In this document: piece by piece, positions 1 to 8,070 of the stretch
How the letters are laid out: each line of letters opens with the position of its first letter
Position numbering within the stretch: position 1 is the first letter of the stretch
Origin: Bin87 sp965203985
Lineage (GTDB): Bacteria > Chloroflexota > Dehalococcoidia > Lucifugimonadales > UBA3495
Assembly: GCA_965203985.1 (NCBI GenBank)
Contig: CBDBDS010000008.1
Coordinates: forward strand, 1-64,000
Reading direction: 5' to 3'
DNA length: 64,000 nt
Translations under genes and position numbers: made by a program
Notes under the pieces: model-generated
What the model was told of the DNA's origin: nothing
Database searches by the model: none
What the model saw: only the letters and a program-made list of their open reading frames with translations

Positions 1-414
1 GGCGTTGAGGATGCCGAAATCCATGGGCTTTTCGGTGTGGTTGATCGCGGGGACCTCGCTGATCACCAGCGCCCAGAACGCGAAGATAACCAGGAAAGTC
101 AGCTCGGTGGTCGCTACCACTGCCCAGCGGCGGCGAAAAAAGTCCGCCAGCTCGGCCCGTTGCCGGTAGGCCAGCCACGCCCCCGCGATGCCCATGATCA
201 CGAGCACGGCGGCGATGCCAGCCGCCGAGTTGGGCACGATGCCCAGCGTGCCGCCAATCCACGTCACCCACGCCAGCGCCAACAGCGCGAGCATCCGGGA
301 TACCGCCCACCCGCGGTCGGCCAGCCGTCCCAGCCCACAGACCGTGGATGCGATGGGGAACCCGACCAGCGACAGGCCCCACAGGGCGATGAGCCAGGCG
401 AGAACGTCCTGCAC
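1..414 (-). CDS. DUF2298 (Chlor_Arch_YYY) membrane protein, N-terminal part, runs out of window
   Basis: Reading the minus strand from a GTG at 414 gives an uninterrupted hydrophobic frame to the window edge. It holds at least three predicted membrane segments (LAWLIALWGLSLVGFPIAS, then LALLALAWVTWIGG, then TTELTFLVIFAFWALVI) and ends with NHTEKPMDFG. That motif is characteristic of the DUF2298/Chlor_Arch_YYY family, large polytopic proteins (usually 700 residues or more) that probably belong to the GT-C glycosyltransferase-like group. The in-frame TGA just upstream excludes a longer start. The GTG lies about 20 bases after the ftsY stop, so co-transcription with ftsY is likely. Substrate and exact role are unknown. 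Confidence 0.72.
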   Translation of the reverse strand, partial: MQDVLAWLIALWGLSLVGFPIASTVCGLGRLADRGWAVSRMLALLALAWVTWIGGTLGIVPNSAAGIAAVLVIMGIAGAWLAYRQRAELADFFRRRWAVVATTELTFLVIFAFWALVISEVPAINHTEKPMDFGILNA

Positions 415-435
415 GGCTATGGATCAGCCGCGCCG

Positions 436-1395
436 TCAGGCGGCCGGCGACAGCATGGCGTCCACGAACTCGCGGGAATCAAAGGGCGCGATGTCGTCCA
501 GCCCCTCACCGGTGCCGATGAACAGGATCGGCACGCCCAGCGCCCGCCGTATCGACAATACGATCCCGCCCCTGGCGGTGCCGTCCAGCTTGGCCAGGAA
601 GATGCCGGTGCAGCCCACCGCCTCGGTGAACGCCTGCGCCTGCGTCAGCCCGTTGTGGCCCGTGGTGGCGTCCAGCGTGAGCAGCACCTGGTGCGGCGCC
701 GCCTCGTCCAGCCCGTTGATGACCCGGCGGACCTTGCGCAGTTCGTCCATGAGGTTCTGGCGAGTGTGCAACCGTCCTGCCGTATCCACGATCAGGATGT
801 CCGCGCCCCGCGCCCGGGCCGCCTGCCACGCGTCGTAGGCCACTGCCCCGGGATCCGCGCCGTGCTGGTGGCTGATCACGTCGACGCCCACCCGTTCGCC
901 CAGGATCTCCAGCTGTTCCTCGGCAGCGGCGCGGAACGTATCCGCCGCGCCCAGGATGACCTTCTTGCCGGCACCGGTGAAGTGGTGCGCCAGCTTGGCG
1001 ATGCTGGTGGTCTTGCCCACGCCGTTCACGCCGCACACCAGTATCACGTAGGGAGACCCGACGCTGTCATCGTCCAGCCACGCGTCCGGGTCGTCCGATG
1101 CCGACAGCTCCGCCGCGATCAGCTCCTTGAGCCGGTCAAACGCGCCCTCGCCGTCCGCAACGCGCCCCGACCGGACCTCGGCCCGCAACTCGTCCAGCAC
1201 CGTCATGGTGGTGTCCACCCCGACGTCCGCCGAGATCAGGATCTCCTCGATCTCGTCCCACACCGAATCGTCCAGCTCCCGGGACGCGAACAGGTTGCGG
1301 ATGCGCCCGAACCAACTGTCCCGGCTCCGCTTCACCCCGACGTCGGTCTGCTGGCGGTTGACCTCACCCCGGTTCCGCTTGAAGATCGAAAACAT
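436..1395 (-). CDS. ftsY: Signal recognition particle receptor FtsY
   Basis: FtsY is the SRP-type GTPase that docks SRP-bound ribosomes at the membrane for co-translational insertion. The 319-residue protein has the four-helix N domain (about 30-105), the G1 P-loop GVNGVGKTT (122-130), the SRP-GTPase insertion motif DTFRAAA (152-158), G3 DTAGR (204-208) and G4 KLDG near 268. It lacks the long acidic A domain of E. coli FtsY, as is common outside proteobacteria. The start is the only ATG before the N domain. A DUF2298 membrane protein gene follows closely on the same strand. Confidence 0.97.
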   Translation of the reverse strand: MFSIFKRNRGEVNRQQTDVGVKRSRDSWFGRIRNLFASRELDDSVWDEIEEILISADVGVDTTMTVLDELRAEVRSGRVADGEGAFDRLKELIAAELSASDDPDAWLDDDSVGSPYVILVCGVNGVGKTTSIAKLAHHFTGAGKKVILGAADTFRAAAEEQLEILGERVGVDVISHQHGADPGAVAYDAWQAARARGADILIVDTAGRLHTRQNLMDELRKVRRVINGLDEAAPHQVLLTLDATTGHNGLTQAQAFTEAVGCTGIFLAKLDGTARGGIVLSIRRALGVPILFIGTGEGLDDIAPFDSREFVDAMLSPAA

Positions 1396-1453
1396 AGCGG
1401 CGCAAGATTAGCAGCGCCATCGTTTGGGCGCAACCTCAACCCACTGCTCATTC

Positions 1454-1575
1454 GTACCCGGTTTCCCCCGCCGGTCATTGCGAGCGCAGCGTGGCAATCT
1501 CGTGATGGCAACCGGGTCTCTTTCAGCAACGGGATCGCCACGTCGCTGCGCTCCTCTCGATGACAAACTGGGTAC
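1454..1575. repeat. Long imperfect inverted repeat (REP/MITE-like hairpin)
   Basis: Outer arms GTACCCGGTTT (1454-1464) and AAACTGGGTAC (1565-1575) flank a second complementary pair, GTCATTGCGAG near 1474 and CTCTCGATGAC near 1554. Together they form a hairpin of about 120 bases between the divergently oriented ftsY and lepB. A shorter related piece (attgcgag ... ggcaatctcg) occurs near 29187, so it seems to be a dispersed non-coding element. It may also sit in the promoter region of either neighbour. Confidence 0.7.
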
Positions 1576-1659
1576 GCGCATGCCGCCGCGGCCGGTGCAA
1601 CGCGCCCTTTGCTAAAATAAACCCGGAACCCGGGGCAGATTCAACCGGGGCACGTTCAG

Positions 1660-2241
1660 ATGAACCAGAGCAATTGGCTGCGCGAACTTCTTGAGGCCGC
1701 CCTCATCGGCATCGTGGTTTTCGTCGCCATCCAGGTTGCGGTGGCCAACTTCCGGGTAGAGGGCTCCAGCATGCGGCCCACGCTGCTGCCCGGGCATTAC
1801 CTGATGGTGAACAAGCTGGTGTACTACCAGCTGGACACGGAGCGGCTGGGCAAGATCATCCCCTTCTGGCAGCCGGAAGAACCGCGCCTGGTGCACACGA
1901 TGCGGCCCCCGCAACGCGGTGACGTGGTGGTTTTCAACTACCCGCTGGAACCGGACCGTCAGTTCGTCAAACGAATAATCGGGGAACCGGGAGACTTGGT
2001 GGCCATTGATAACGGGATGGTCACCATCAACGGCGAGGCCCTGGATGAGCCCTACTTGGACGTTCTGGGCCGGACCAGGATGCACGACGTGCAACTGGCC
2101 GATGACGAGTATTTCGTGCTGGGTGACAACCGCAACGGGAGCCGGGACTCCCGGCATTGGGGCCCGCTGCCGGCGGACCATGTCATCGGCAAGGTCTGGG
2201 CGATCTACTGGCCGCGCTCAGCCTGGGGATTTCCCGAGTAA
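1660..2241 (+). CDS. lepB: Signal peptidase I
   Basis: This 193-residue type I signal peptidase cleaves signal peptides of exported proteins at the outer face of the membrane. One N-terminal membrane segment (about 13-30) anchors it. The catalytic serine is S37 in GSSMRPT, and the general-base lysine is K104 in QFVKRIIGEPGD. The family box LGDNRNGSRDSR lies near residue 160. Length and single anchor match the short S26A enzymes of Gram-positive bacteria and Chloroflexota. It faces a strong hairpin downstream and a Rieske gene in the opposite direction. Confidence 0.96.
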   Translation: MNQSNWLRELLEAALIGIVVFVAIQVAVANFRVEGSSMRPTLLPGHYLMVNKLVYYQLDTERLGKIIPFWQPEEPRLVHTMRPPQRGDVVVFNYPLEPDRQFVKRIIGEPGDLVAIDNGMVTINGEALDEPYLDVLGRTRMHDVQLADDEYFVLGDNRNGSRDSRHWGPLPADHVIGKVWAIYWPRSAWGFPE

Positions 2242-2261
2242 ACCGCGGGTTCGGACACGCA

Positions 2262-2289
2262 TTCGGCCGGCGCAGGTGCGCCGGCCGAA
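2262..2289. terminator. Bidirectional terminator hairpin between lepB and the Rieske gene
   Basis: Perfect palindrome with 13-base arms TTCGGCCGGCGCA / TGCGCCGGCCGAA and only GG between them, in the convergent gap after the lepB stop and before the end of the minus-strand Rieske gene. There is no clear T tract. A shared terminator is the simplest reading. Confidence 0.65.
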
Positions 2290-2314
2290 GCTCTCAAGAA
2301 CGAGCAGGTAGCCT

Positions 2315-2641
2315 CTACTCGGCTTCGATGACCGGGCCGACCAGGACGTCGTCGCCCTCGATGCGGACGGCGAACTTGCGCAGCGCCTCGGTAGCCGGCG
2401 GCGTGACCGGCTTGCCGGACGCGACGTCGAACACGGCGCCGTGCAGTGGGCAGACCACCTCACCCTCCTCCAGGTCCCCCTCGGAAAGGTTGGCATAGGC
2501 GTGGGTGCAGATGTCATCGCAGGCGTGCACGTCGCCATCCAGGTTCACCAGCAGGATCTCTTCGGATCCCACGCGGACGGACATCATGTCGCCCGGCGGA
2601 ACGTCGCTGAGGGACGCGATTTTGACAAATTCGTCGGCCAT
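2315..2641 (-). CDS. Rieske [2Fe-2S] ferredoxin
   Basis: This 108-residue soluble Rieske protein resembles the ferredoxin component of ring-hydroxylating dioxygenases and NirD. The cluster ligands are plain: C45-x-H47 (CTH) and C64-x2-H67 (CPLH). Length is normal for this class, and there is no signal peptide or membrane anchor, so it should act in the cytoplasm as a one-electron carrier. No oxygenase or reductase partner lies next to it, so its electron acceptor is unknown. Confidence 0.93.
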   Translation of the reverse strand: MADEFVKIASLSDVPPGDMMSVRVGSEEILLVNLDGDVHACDDICTHAYANLSEGDLEEGEVVCPLHGAVFDVASGKPVTPPATEALRKFAVRIEGDDVLVGPVIEAE

Positions 2642-2808
2642 TGGGTTGCTCCTCGGAATGTTCCTTCAGATCGGTGCGGTTCATGTCAACGACGGCAGCG
2701 GCTGCCCTCGCTGATCTTCAGTGAGTGAATATTATATCTGACAAACGCATCGCCGGCGGCCAGCGGCTTCGCCGCCGCGCCCGCCGGCGCATTCGGACCA
2801 GCGGTGCT

Positions 2809-3912
2809 TCAGGCCGGGGAAATGAACTTCTGGCACACCACGGCCGCATCGAACATCTCGTTGATGCTGGCGGTCTCCCGGGTGGTGTGGAAGTCCCGCA
2901 CGCCGATGCCAACCGGCAAAGCGACGATGCCGTGCTCGTAGAAGACGTTGGCGTCGGATCCGCCGCCGGTGGTTTCCAGCGCGGGGCTCAGCCCGCCGGC
3001 GGTGACTGCGCGGGCAATGTCCATCAGGGCAGGGTCGCTCTCCGCTACACGGTAAGCCTGGTACTGGTTTCTGATCTCCAGGTCGACCTGCGCGCGGGGG
3101 TACATCGCCGCCGCCTGATCAAAGGCACGGCGAAACTCTGCCGTGTAGATCTCCAGCTTGGCCTGGTCCCGCGAGCGCAATTCGCCGTCCATGAAGGCCT
3201 GCTCCGGGATGATGTTCCGCTTCAGGCCGCCCTCCAGCACGCCGATGTTGCTGGTGGTTTCGTGGTCGATGCGACCCAGCGGCAGGCGGGTGAGGATGTT
3301 GGCGGCGACCAGCAGGGCCGACACGCCGTTTTCCGGCTCCAGGCCGGCGTGGGCGGCAACGCCGGTGATGCGGCACTGCACCACGTTCTGGGCCGGCGCG
3401 CCGACGCAAATGCGACTCACCGGGCCCTCGCCGTCGAAGACCATGCCATTCTTTGCTTTTACCAGCGAGAAATCCAGGTTGCGAGCCCCGTTCAATCCGC
3501 CTTCTTCCGCCCGGGAGAACACCACCTGCACCGGGCGACCGAGCCCTCCATCCTCCATGGCCGCGGTGAGTCCTTCCAGGACTATGGCCAGGCCGGCCTT
3601 GCAGTCGCCGCCCAGGATGGTGGAGCCGTCGGAGCGCAGCGTGTCGCCGTCGGCATCGAGGGTCGGCTGGATGCCGCGGCCGGGCTCCACGGTGTCCATG
3701 TGGGCGGACAGCATGACCGGAGGCTCGCCGGACCTGCCGTTGTTGCCGGGCAGGGTGGCCACCAGGTTTCCGTAGGCGTCGTGCTGTATCGATGCGCCGA
3801 GGTCGCTGAGCCGAGCGGTGAGGTGGGCGTCGATGGCGTCCTCCTCGCCGGTGGGGCTGTCGATCCGGATGAGTTCGATAACGGTTCGGACAAGGCGTTC
3901 GCGGTCGATCAT
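2809..3912 (-). CDS. M20 family metallopeptidase (PepT-like)
   Basis: This 367-residue zinc aminoacylase/peptidase has the M20 signature: SAHMDTVEPG near residue 90 (first metal His and Asp), LGGDCKAGLA with the bridging Asp, and SRAEEGG near residue 142 with the catalytic Glu pair. A dimerisation domain follows at about 175-285. It looks most like the PepT-like M20 hydrolases that release N-terminal residues from short peptides. The start ATG at 3912 leads directly into the conserved N-terminal helix. The NYN gene upstream on the same strand ends only 18 bases before it. Confidence 0.92.
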   Translation of the reverse strand: MIDRERLVRTVIELIRIDSPTGEEDAIDAHLTARLSDLGASIQHDAYGNLVATLPGNNGRSGEPPVMLSAHMDTVEPGRGIQPTLDADGDTLRSDGSTILGGDCKAGLAIVLEGLTAAMEDGGLGRPVQVVFSRAEEGGLNGARNLDFSLVKAKNGMVFDGEGPVSRICVGAPAQNVVQCRITGVAAHAGLEPENGVSALLVAANILTRLPLGRIDHETTSNIGVLEGGLKRNIIPEQAFMDGELRSRDQAKLEIYTAEFRRAFDQAAAMYPRAQVDLEIRNQYQAYRVAESDPALMDIARAVTAGGLSPALETTGGGSDANVFYEHGIVALPVGIGVRDFHTTRETASINEMFDAAVVCQKFISPA

Positions 3913-3930
3913 ATGAACCTGCTCCGTGGG

Positions 3931-5115
3931 TTAGGCGAGGGACAAGAGGTTGTGGCGCGCGTCGGGGGTCATCTCGTAGCGCCGTGGTTTTTCCTTGGCG
4001 ATGGTGACGCCGTGCTGCTCCATGATGGGCCAAAGCTGCCTGGCGAACCAGGTGCCGAACTGGGTCGCGGTGTAAGAGGCGGCCGGATGCTGGGGTCGGC
4101 TGCTTTTCAGAGCGTCCTGGGCATCGGACGCCTTGAAAATGTCATCGGCGATGCCGTCGGCGACGTCAGCGGCGAGTTGCTCCGGTGTGGCTTTGGCGCT
4201 TTGGTCAAACGTCGCTGTTGATTTTCCAACGGTGTCTTTGGCCTCTGGTGTTATCTCATAGGTTCGGGGCGATTTTTCTTTGGCCATAACTACGCCGCGC
4301 CGCTGCATGATAGGCCAGACTTCTTTAAGCAGGAATGTGCCTAACTGCGCCGGGCCGGTGGCAGCAGGATGTGCCGGCCATTTATCCTGGAAAATGTCAT
4401 GAGCGTCGGCGACTTTGAATTTGCCAACGGGCAGCCGCCGTATCAATTCATCGGCGATAACATCATTGCTGGCGCTGGCGTCGGCATGAGTGGCCGGCAG
4501 GGCGGGCCGGGTCGCCTCGGGCAATGACTTTGGCGTGGGTCTGCTGACCACCGGGGCCGGAGCGGGCACGGTTGGCGTCGGTAGGGGTGGAGCATCGGCC
4601 AAGTCCCACCGAAAGGCGACGGGTATGAACTGCTTGATTTCCGGCGACAGTGCGCCTCCGTCCGGCGGGTGTATCCACAGGAACGGCACCGTCTCCGCGT
4701 TTGCCTCCTGGGCCAACTCACGGACCTTGACAAACAGGGCAGCGAAATCGCTGTCGTTGCTTACCACGGCAAGGTCGTTAGCCCTGCCCGTCACTAGATC
4801 GGACACGGCATCGGCGGCGATTGCCAGATCCGCGGAGTTCTTGGAATTATTCGCGCTGAAATGCTGAACGCCACGCACACGGAGGCCCAGCGGCGGGAAC
4901 GCATCCTCCGCCCACAGTCGCCACAGCTCTGCCTTGTCAGCGCGGACGTAGAGGGAGAGACTGCCCAAGGGTGGACGGTCTCCGGGCCAGTTGGCTACAA
5001 CCTGCTCGACTACTTGCCGGGCGTGGTCAGCGTCGCGCAGGTTTTCGGTGTCGACGTAAAGGGCGGCGCCGGGAGATGTGGGAATAGCGTGATTGCCGTT
5101 GTTATTGAGGGTCAT
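3931..5115 (-). CDS. NYN-domain (PIN-like) protein with two C-terminal repeats
   Basis: The first 165 or so residues form a NYN ribonuclease-like domain of the LabA/DUF88 type. Acidic active-site candidates are D22 in YVDTENL, the DLAIAADAVSD helix and SNDSDF. After a proline-rich linker come two similar blocks of about 85 residues, each with a QLGTFLLKEVWPIM / QFGTWFARQLWPIM core followed by a basic AKEK strand and YE(I/M)TP. These look like winged-helix or LOTUS/OST-HTH-type nucleic-acid-binding modules. It is the last gene of a run with retropepsin-like and SWIM genes, suggesting an RNA-targeting accessory cassette. The function is inferred. Confidence 0.85.
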   Translation of the reverse strand: MTLNNNGNHAIPTSPGAALYVDTENLRDADHARQVVEQVVANWPGDRPPLGSLSLYVRADKAELWRLWAEDAFPPLGLRVRGVQHFSANNSKNSADLAIAADAVSDLVTGRANDLAVVSNDSDFAALFVKVRELAQEANAETVPFLWIHPPDGGALSPEIKQFIPVAFRWDLADAPPLPTPTVPAPAPVVSRPTPKSLPEATRPALPATHADASASNDVIADELIRRLPVGKFKVADAHDIFQDKWPAHPAATGPAQLGTFLLKEVWPIMQRRGVVMAKEKSPRTYEITPEAKDTVGKSTATFDQSAKATPEQLAADVADGIADDIFKASDAQDALKSSRPQHPAASYTATQFGTWFARQLWPIMEQHGVTIAKEKPRRYEMTPDARHNLLSLA

Positions 5116-5153
5116 GGCCGCTCCGTGTTGGAACTGAAGCGCGTTCCCGCACG

Positions 5154-5561
5154 CTAAAGCGTTACCTGGGCTGGAACTAACTGCTTGTTGCGGGGGTCTG
5201 CGGCCAGGGCGAACCGCTCCAGAGTCATCGCCCCAATAAGGACGATGTCCGGGTCGTGACCAAACGCTACATGAACGGTTCTGGCTCGGTCTTCCATGCC
5301 AATCAATGCCAGGCCGATGTCCATCTCTACAGTAGAACCGTTGGCAAGGCTGAACAACTCCCGCTCGTCCCGCACTATGTCCAACTCGTCCAGAATTGGC
5401 GCCGGGACAATTGAATAAAGCGACCCGGTATCAACCATACCAACTAGTGGGATGGACCTGTTGCCGTCGGCGCTGCCGATGGTGAAATCGACGTTGAACG
5501 TTCCCATTGCTTCGCTCCCAATAGTGGAACCTGGCAGTATTATTCCCGTTTTGGTTTTCAT
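5154..5561 (-). CDS. Retropepsin-like clan AA aspartic protease
   Basis: This 135-residue single-domain protein carries the retropepsin motif VDTGS (DTG at 44-46) and the second conserved block VLIGAMTLERFALAADP near the C-terminus. Such proteins would act as dimers, as in retroviral proteases; bacterial substrates are unknown. Its start overlaps the SWIM gene stop by four bases (ATGA), implying translational coupling. It is one of three such genes in this operon. Confidence 0.85.
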   Translation of the reverse strand: MKTKTGIILPGSTIGSEAMGTFNVDFTIGSADGNRSIPLVGMVDTGSLYSIVPAPILDELDIVRDERELFSLANGSTVEMDIGLALIGMEDRARTVHVAFGHDPDIVLIGAMTLERFALAADPRNKQLVPAQVTL

Positions 5562-5992
5562 ACCGGTTCCTCCGCGCAGAAGGCATCCACTATATCCGGT
5601 AGGGACGGGTCAGCCTCAACCAACACGCGAACCAACGCGCGCAACTCGTCGGGGTCCAGGTCGTCCAGCAAGTCGGATACCGGAGGCTTGACTACAACGG
5701 GGATGGGGCGGTTGTCGTCGCTGACGGTCAGCAGCGTGGCCACAACGTGCTTGCAATAACCGCCCCAATCGTAGGGGCAGGTGCAAGCTGCGGTGAACTC
5801 TGCGCCGCTGAAGGTGACGCCCACCCGGTACGGATCCCACTCACTGCCGTGAACCTCGGCGAATAACTGGTTACCGCGTAAAGTGGCGCTCTCGACCGTG
5901 CCCGCGTGGTAGTAGTCAACGCCGCGGTCGTAGGATTGTTCGGTGACCTTGCCGCGAATGGCGGCTTCGGTGATACGCGGCAGGTTGGTCAT
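5558..5992 (-). CDS. SWIM zinc-finger protein
   Basis: This 144-residue protein is built around a SWIM zinc-binding motif, C70-x-C72 ... C80-x-H82 (CTCPYDWGGYCKH). SWIM domains bind nucleic acid or protein and often occur in helicase-associated or transposon-derived proteins. The N-terminal GxxYxxGVDYYxAGTV pattern is typical of stand-alone bacterial SWIM proteins. It is coupled by ATGA overlaps to a retropepsin-like gene on each side, so the proteins are probably made together. Function is unknown. Confidence 0.85.
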   Translation of the reverse strand: MTNLPRITEAAIRGKVTEQSYDRGVDYYHAGTVESATLRGNQLFAEVHGSEWDPYRVGVTFSGAEFTAACTCPYDWGGYCKHVVATLLTVSDDNRPIPVVVKPPVSDLLDDLDPDELRALVRVLVEADPSLPDIVDAFCAEEPV

Positions 5993-6367
5993 TGCGTGTC
6001 TTCTTCGTCCAGCAGGACAATCCGGTCAACCGGGAGCAGGCGTTCATATACCAAGTCAACGGCCAGCCGGAGTTTCCACTAGAGACTCGGCCCCAATCAG
6101 TATTTTGCGGCTGCCGCTGCCGAACACCACCGTGACCGTTTCGGACCGCCCTTCCAACTCCATCAGGGCATAGCCGATGTGACGTTCCTGCAACGAACCA
6201 TCGGCTAGGCTGAACAGGAGCAATTCGCCGCGCGCGACTCCCAGTTCATCCAATACGGTCTCCGGTATGACGGTGAACGACGCGCCGGTATCAACCGTTC
6301 CGTCCAGAGTGCGAGAACGAGCATTGTCGGGTCCGTACAGAGTAAATGGTACGGTGAGGTCATGCAT
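5989..6367 (-). pseudogene. Retropepsin-like protease with a +1 frameshift near its C-terminus
   Basis: From ATG 6367 the frame encodes a clan AA protease with VDTGAS (DTG at 26-28) and reaches the conserved LIGAESL block, then hits a premature stop at 6056 after the unrelated tail VETPAGR. Shifting by one base near 6080 restores the expected family ending (LRLAVDLVYERLLPVD) and a TGA at 5989-5991 that overlaps the next ATG in the usual ATGA way. So one extra base splits an otherwise intact gene of about 125 codons. It may be a sequencing error, a recent mutation or, less likely, programmed frameshifting. Confidence 0.8.
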
Positions 6368-6380
6368 TGTACGGAAGCGC

Positions 6381-6800
6381 CTACAGGTGCAGTACCACGT
6401 TGATAAACTGTTTGTTTTCCGGGTCGGCGGCGAGGGCCAGCCCGATGAGGGCGCTTTTACCGATAAAAATCTGCCCGCTGCCTTCACCAAAGAGAACCAC
6501 CTGGCGGCCTGATTTGCCATTCAGCGTGACACGTGGCCGAGCGCTGGGCAGGTCAGCCAGAGCGCCACAGGGCAATCTGCAACGGCGCTTGCCTTGTGGC
6601 ACAATGCCCAACGTCCGCAGGATGTCGGCGGGAACGATGGAGTATTGTACGCGCGTATCAACCACCCCGGTGATGGTTTGGCAGACCTTCTCATCGTCGC
6701 TGTACAGCGTGATCGGAGCTTCAAAGACTGCCGACGGGTCGCCGCCGATAGCAGAGCCGGCCGCAATATCCGGCTTGATATTGAGCAGTGTCATCGACAC
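6381..6800 (-). CDS. Retropepsin-like protein with altered active-site triad
   Basis: This 139-residue protein aligns with the two downstream retropepsin-like proteins: VVDTRVQYSIVP in the catalytic loop and IFIGKSALIGLALAADPENKQ near the end. The usual Asp-Thr-Gly is Asp-Thr-Arg here (48-50). The glycine is nearly invariant in active aspartic proteases, so this copy may be inactive or regulatory. It heads the minus-strand cassette 6800 to 3931. Confidence 0.75.
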   Translation of the reverse strand: MSMTLLNIKPDIAAGSAIGGDPSAVFEAPITLYSDDEKVCQTITGVVDTRVQYSIVPADILRTLGIVPQGKRRCRLPCGALADLPSARPRVTLNGKSGRQVVLFGEGSGQIFIGKSALIGLALAADPENKQFINVVLHL

Positions 6801-6815
6801 CGTATCATCCTCCCT

Positions 6816-7943
6816 TTACACAAACGCTGGCTGCTCGAAGTTGCCGCCCACCACGGGCTGCGCGTCCAGCCCGAGCCATTTCTCGACCAGCGTGCCGTAG
6901 ACGCCGCGGAAGTCGGTGTTGAAGGCCAGGTCGCCCTCCACCAGGTCGGCTTCGGCCAGGGAGGGGTACTCGCTGTACATGCCGCCGCGCACCGGGTCGC
7001 CGATGGCGAAGGCCACGCCGCCACTGCCGTGGTCGGTGCCGCTGCCGTTGTCCTTGACGCGGCGGCCGAACTCGGTGAAGACCAGCATGACCACGTTGTC
7101 GGCGGTGTCGTGCTCGCGCAGGTCGGCGTAGAAATCGCTGACGGCGCGGCTCAGATCGGACAGCAGTTTGGGCTGGACGTCGGTCTCGCTGGCGTGGGTG
7201 TCGTAGCCGCCCTGCTGGGTGTAGAACACGCGGGTGCCCAGGTCGGCGGTGAGCACCTTGGCGATGCCCTGGAGATTTCGCCCGATGCCGGATTCCGCGT
7301 ACTCCACGGTAGAGGTGTACATATCCGGCGCGGCCTTGAGGATGTCCGCACCTTTCAGGGCGTCCAGGCCGGTCTGCCCGAGGTAGTCCATGGTGGCGCC
7401 GAGGCCCACCGTGGGCGAGTACATGCGGGCGAAAATGTCTAGGGCCTGCGAACGCTCCGGCTCGTTGACTATGCCGGTGAGCACACCGTAGGTTTCCAGC
7501 ACCGCGACGGAGGCGACGGGGACTCCGGTGAGCGCCATGGCCCGGGGGAGTCCGCGACCGAAGTTGACGCCGGTGAGCACGTTCTCCGCTTTGGGATCAA
7601 GGTCGCGGATGACCCGGCCCAGCCAGCCCTCAGTGCCAACTTTCTCGGGCTCGCAGGTGTGCCAGATGTCCATGCTGCGGAAGTGCGAACGATTGGGTGT
7701 GGGATACCCGATTCCGTTGATGACGGCGACTTTGCCAGCGTCGTACAGGCTCTTGATCTCCGGTATCGCGGGATTAAAGCCGAAGTGGTCGTCGATATGA
7801 AGGACCTGGTCGGCGGGGATGCCCACGGTGGGCCGATTGTCATGGTAGCGACCGTCGGCGTAGGGAATGACGGTGTTCATGTAGTCGTTGCCGCCGGTCA
7901 GCTGGATGACGACGAGGATCGGGTCTTTGGTGGTGGAGGTCAT
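6816..7943 (-). CDS. DUF1501 family protein
   Basis: The 375-residue protein begins with the DUF1501 pattern VVIQLTGGNDYMNTVIPY and contains HFRSMDIWHT, QQGGYDTHA and FTEFGRRVKDNGSGTDHGSGG, all hallmark blocks. The family has an alkaline-phosphatase/sulfatase-like fold and no established reaction. Most members carry a Tat signal and sit beside a DUF1800 gene. Neither is seen here, so this copy appears cytoplasmic and unpaired. Confidence 0.9.
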   Translation of the reverse strand: MTSTTKDPILVVIQLTGGNDYMNTVIPYADGRYHDNRPTVGIPADQVLHIDDHFGFNPAIPEIKSLYDAGKVAVINGIGYPTPNRSHFRSMDIWHTCEPEKVGTEGWLGRVIRDLDPKAENVLTGVNFGRGLPRAMALTGVPVASVAVLETYGVLTGIVNEPERSQALDIFARMYSPTVGLGATMDYLGQTGLDALKGADILKAAPDMYTSTVEYAESGIGRNLQGIAKVLTADLGTRVFYTQQGGYDTHASETDVQPKLLSDLSRAVSDFYADLREHDTADNVVMLVFTEFGRRVKDNGSGTDHGSGGVAFAIGDPVRGGMYSEYPSLAEADLVEGDLAFNTDFRGVYGTLVEKWLGLDAQPVVGGNFEQPAFV

Positions 7944-8070
7944 GGCAGGGTTGCTCCGCAGGACGCAAATTTGCAGGGTGGTTGATGGGCGTAGTTTAGC
8001 ACAGGGTTATAGATACGCTGATGGTAAAATGGGCCGGCTCATCAACCGAGCGGGTGATACGAGGACCGAG

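Noticed and set aside
37..1563. Plus-strand open frame of 508 codons
   Set aside because: It is antisense to ftsY and the DUF2298 gene, is rich in Arg, His, Pro and Gln, and shows no family motif. High GC makes such shadows common.
2725..4221. Plus-strand open frame of 498 codons
   Set aside because: Antisense to the M20 peptidase and NYN genes, which have clear catalytic motifs; no domain in the shadow.
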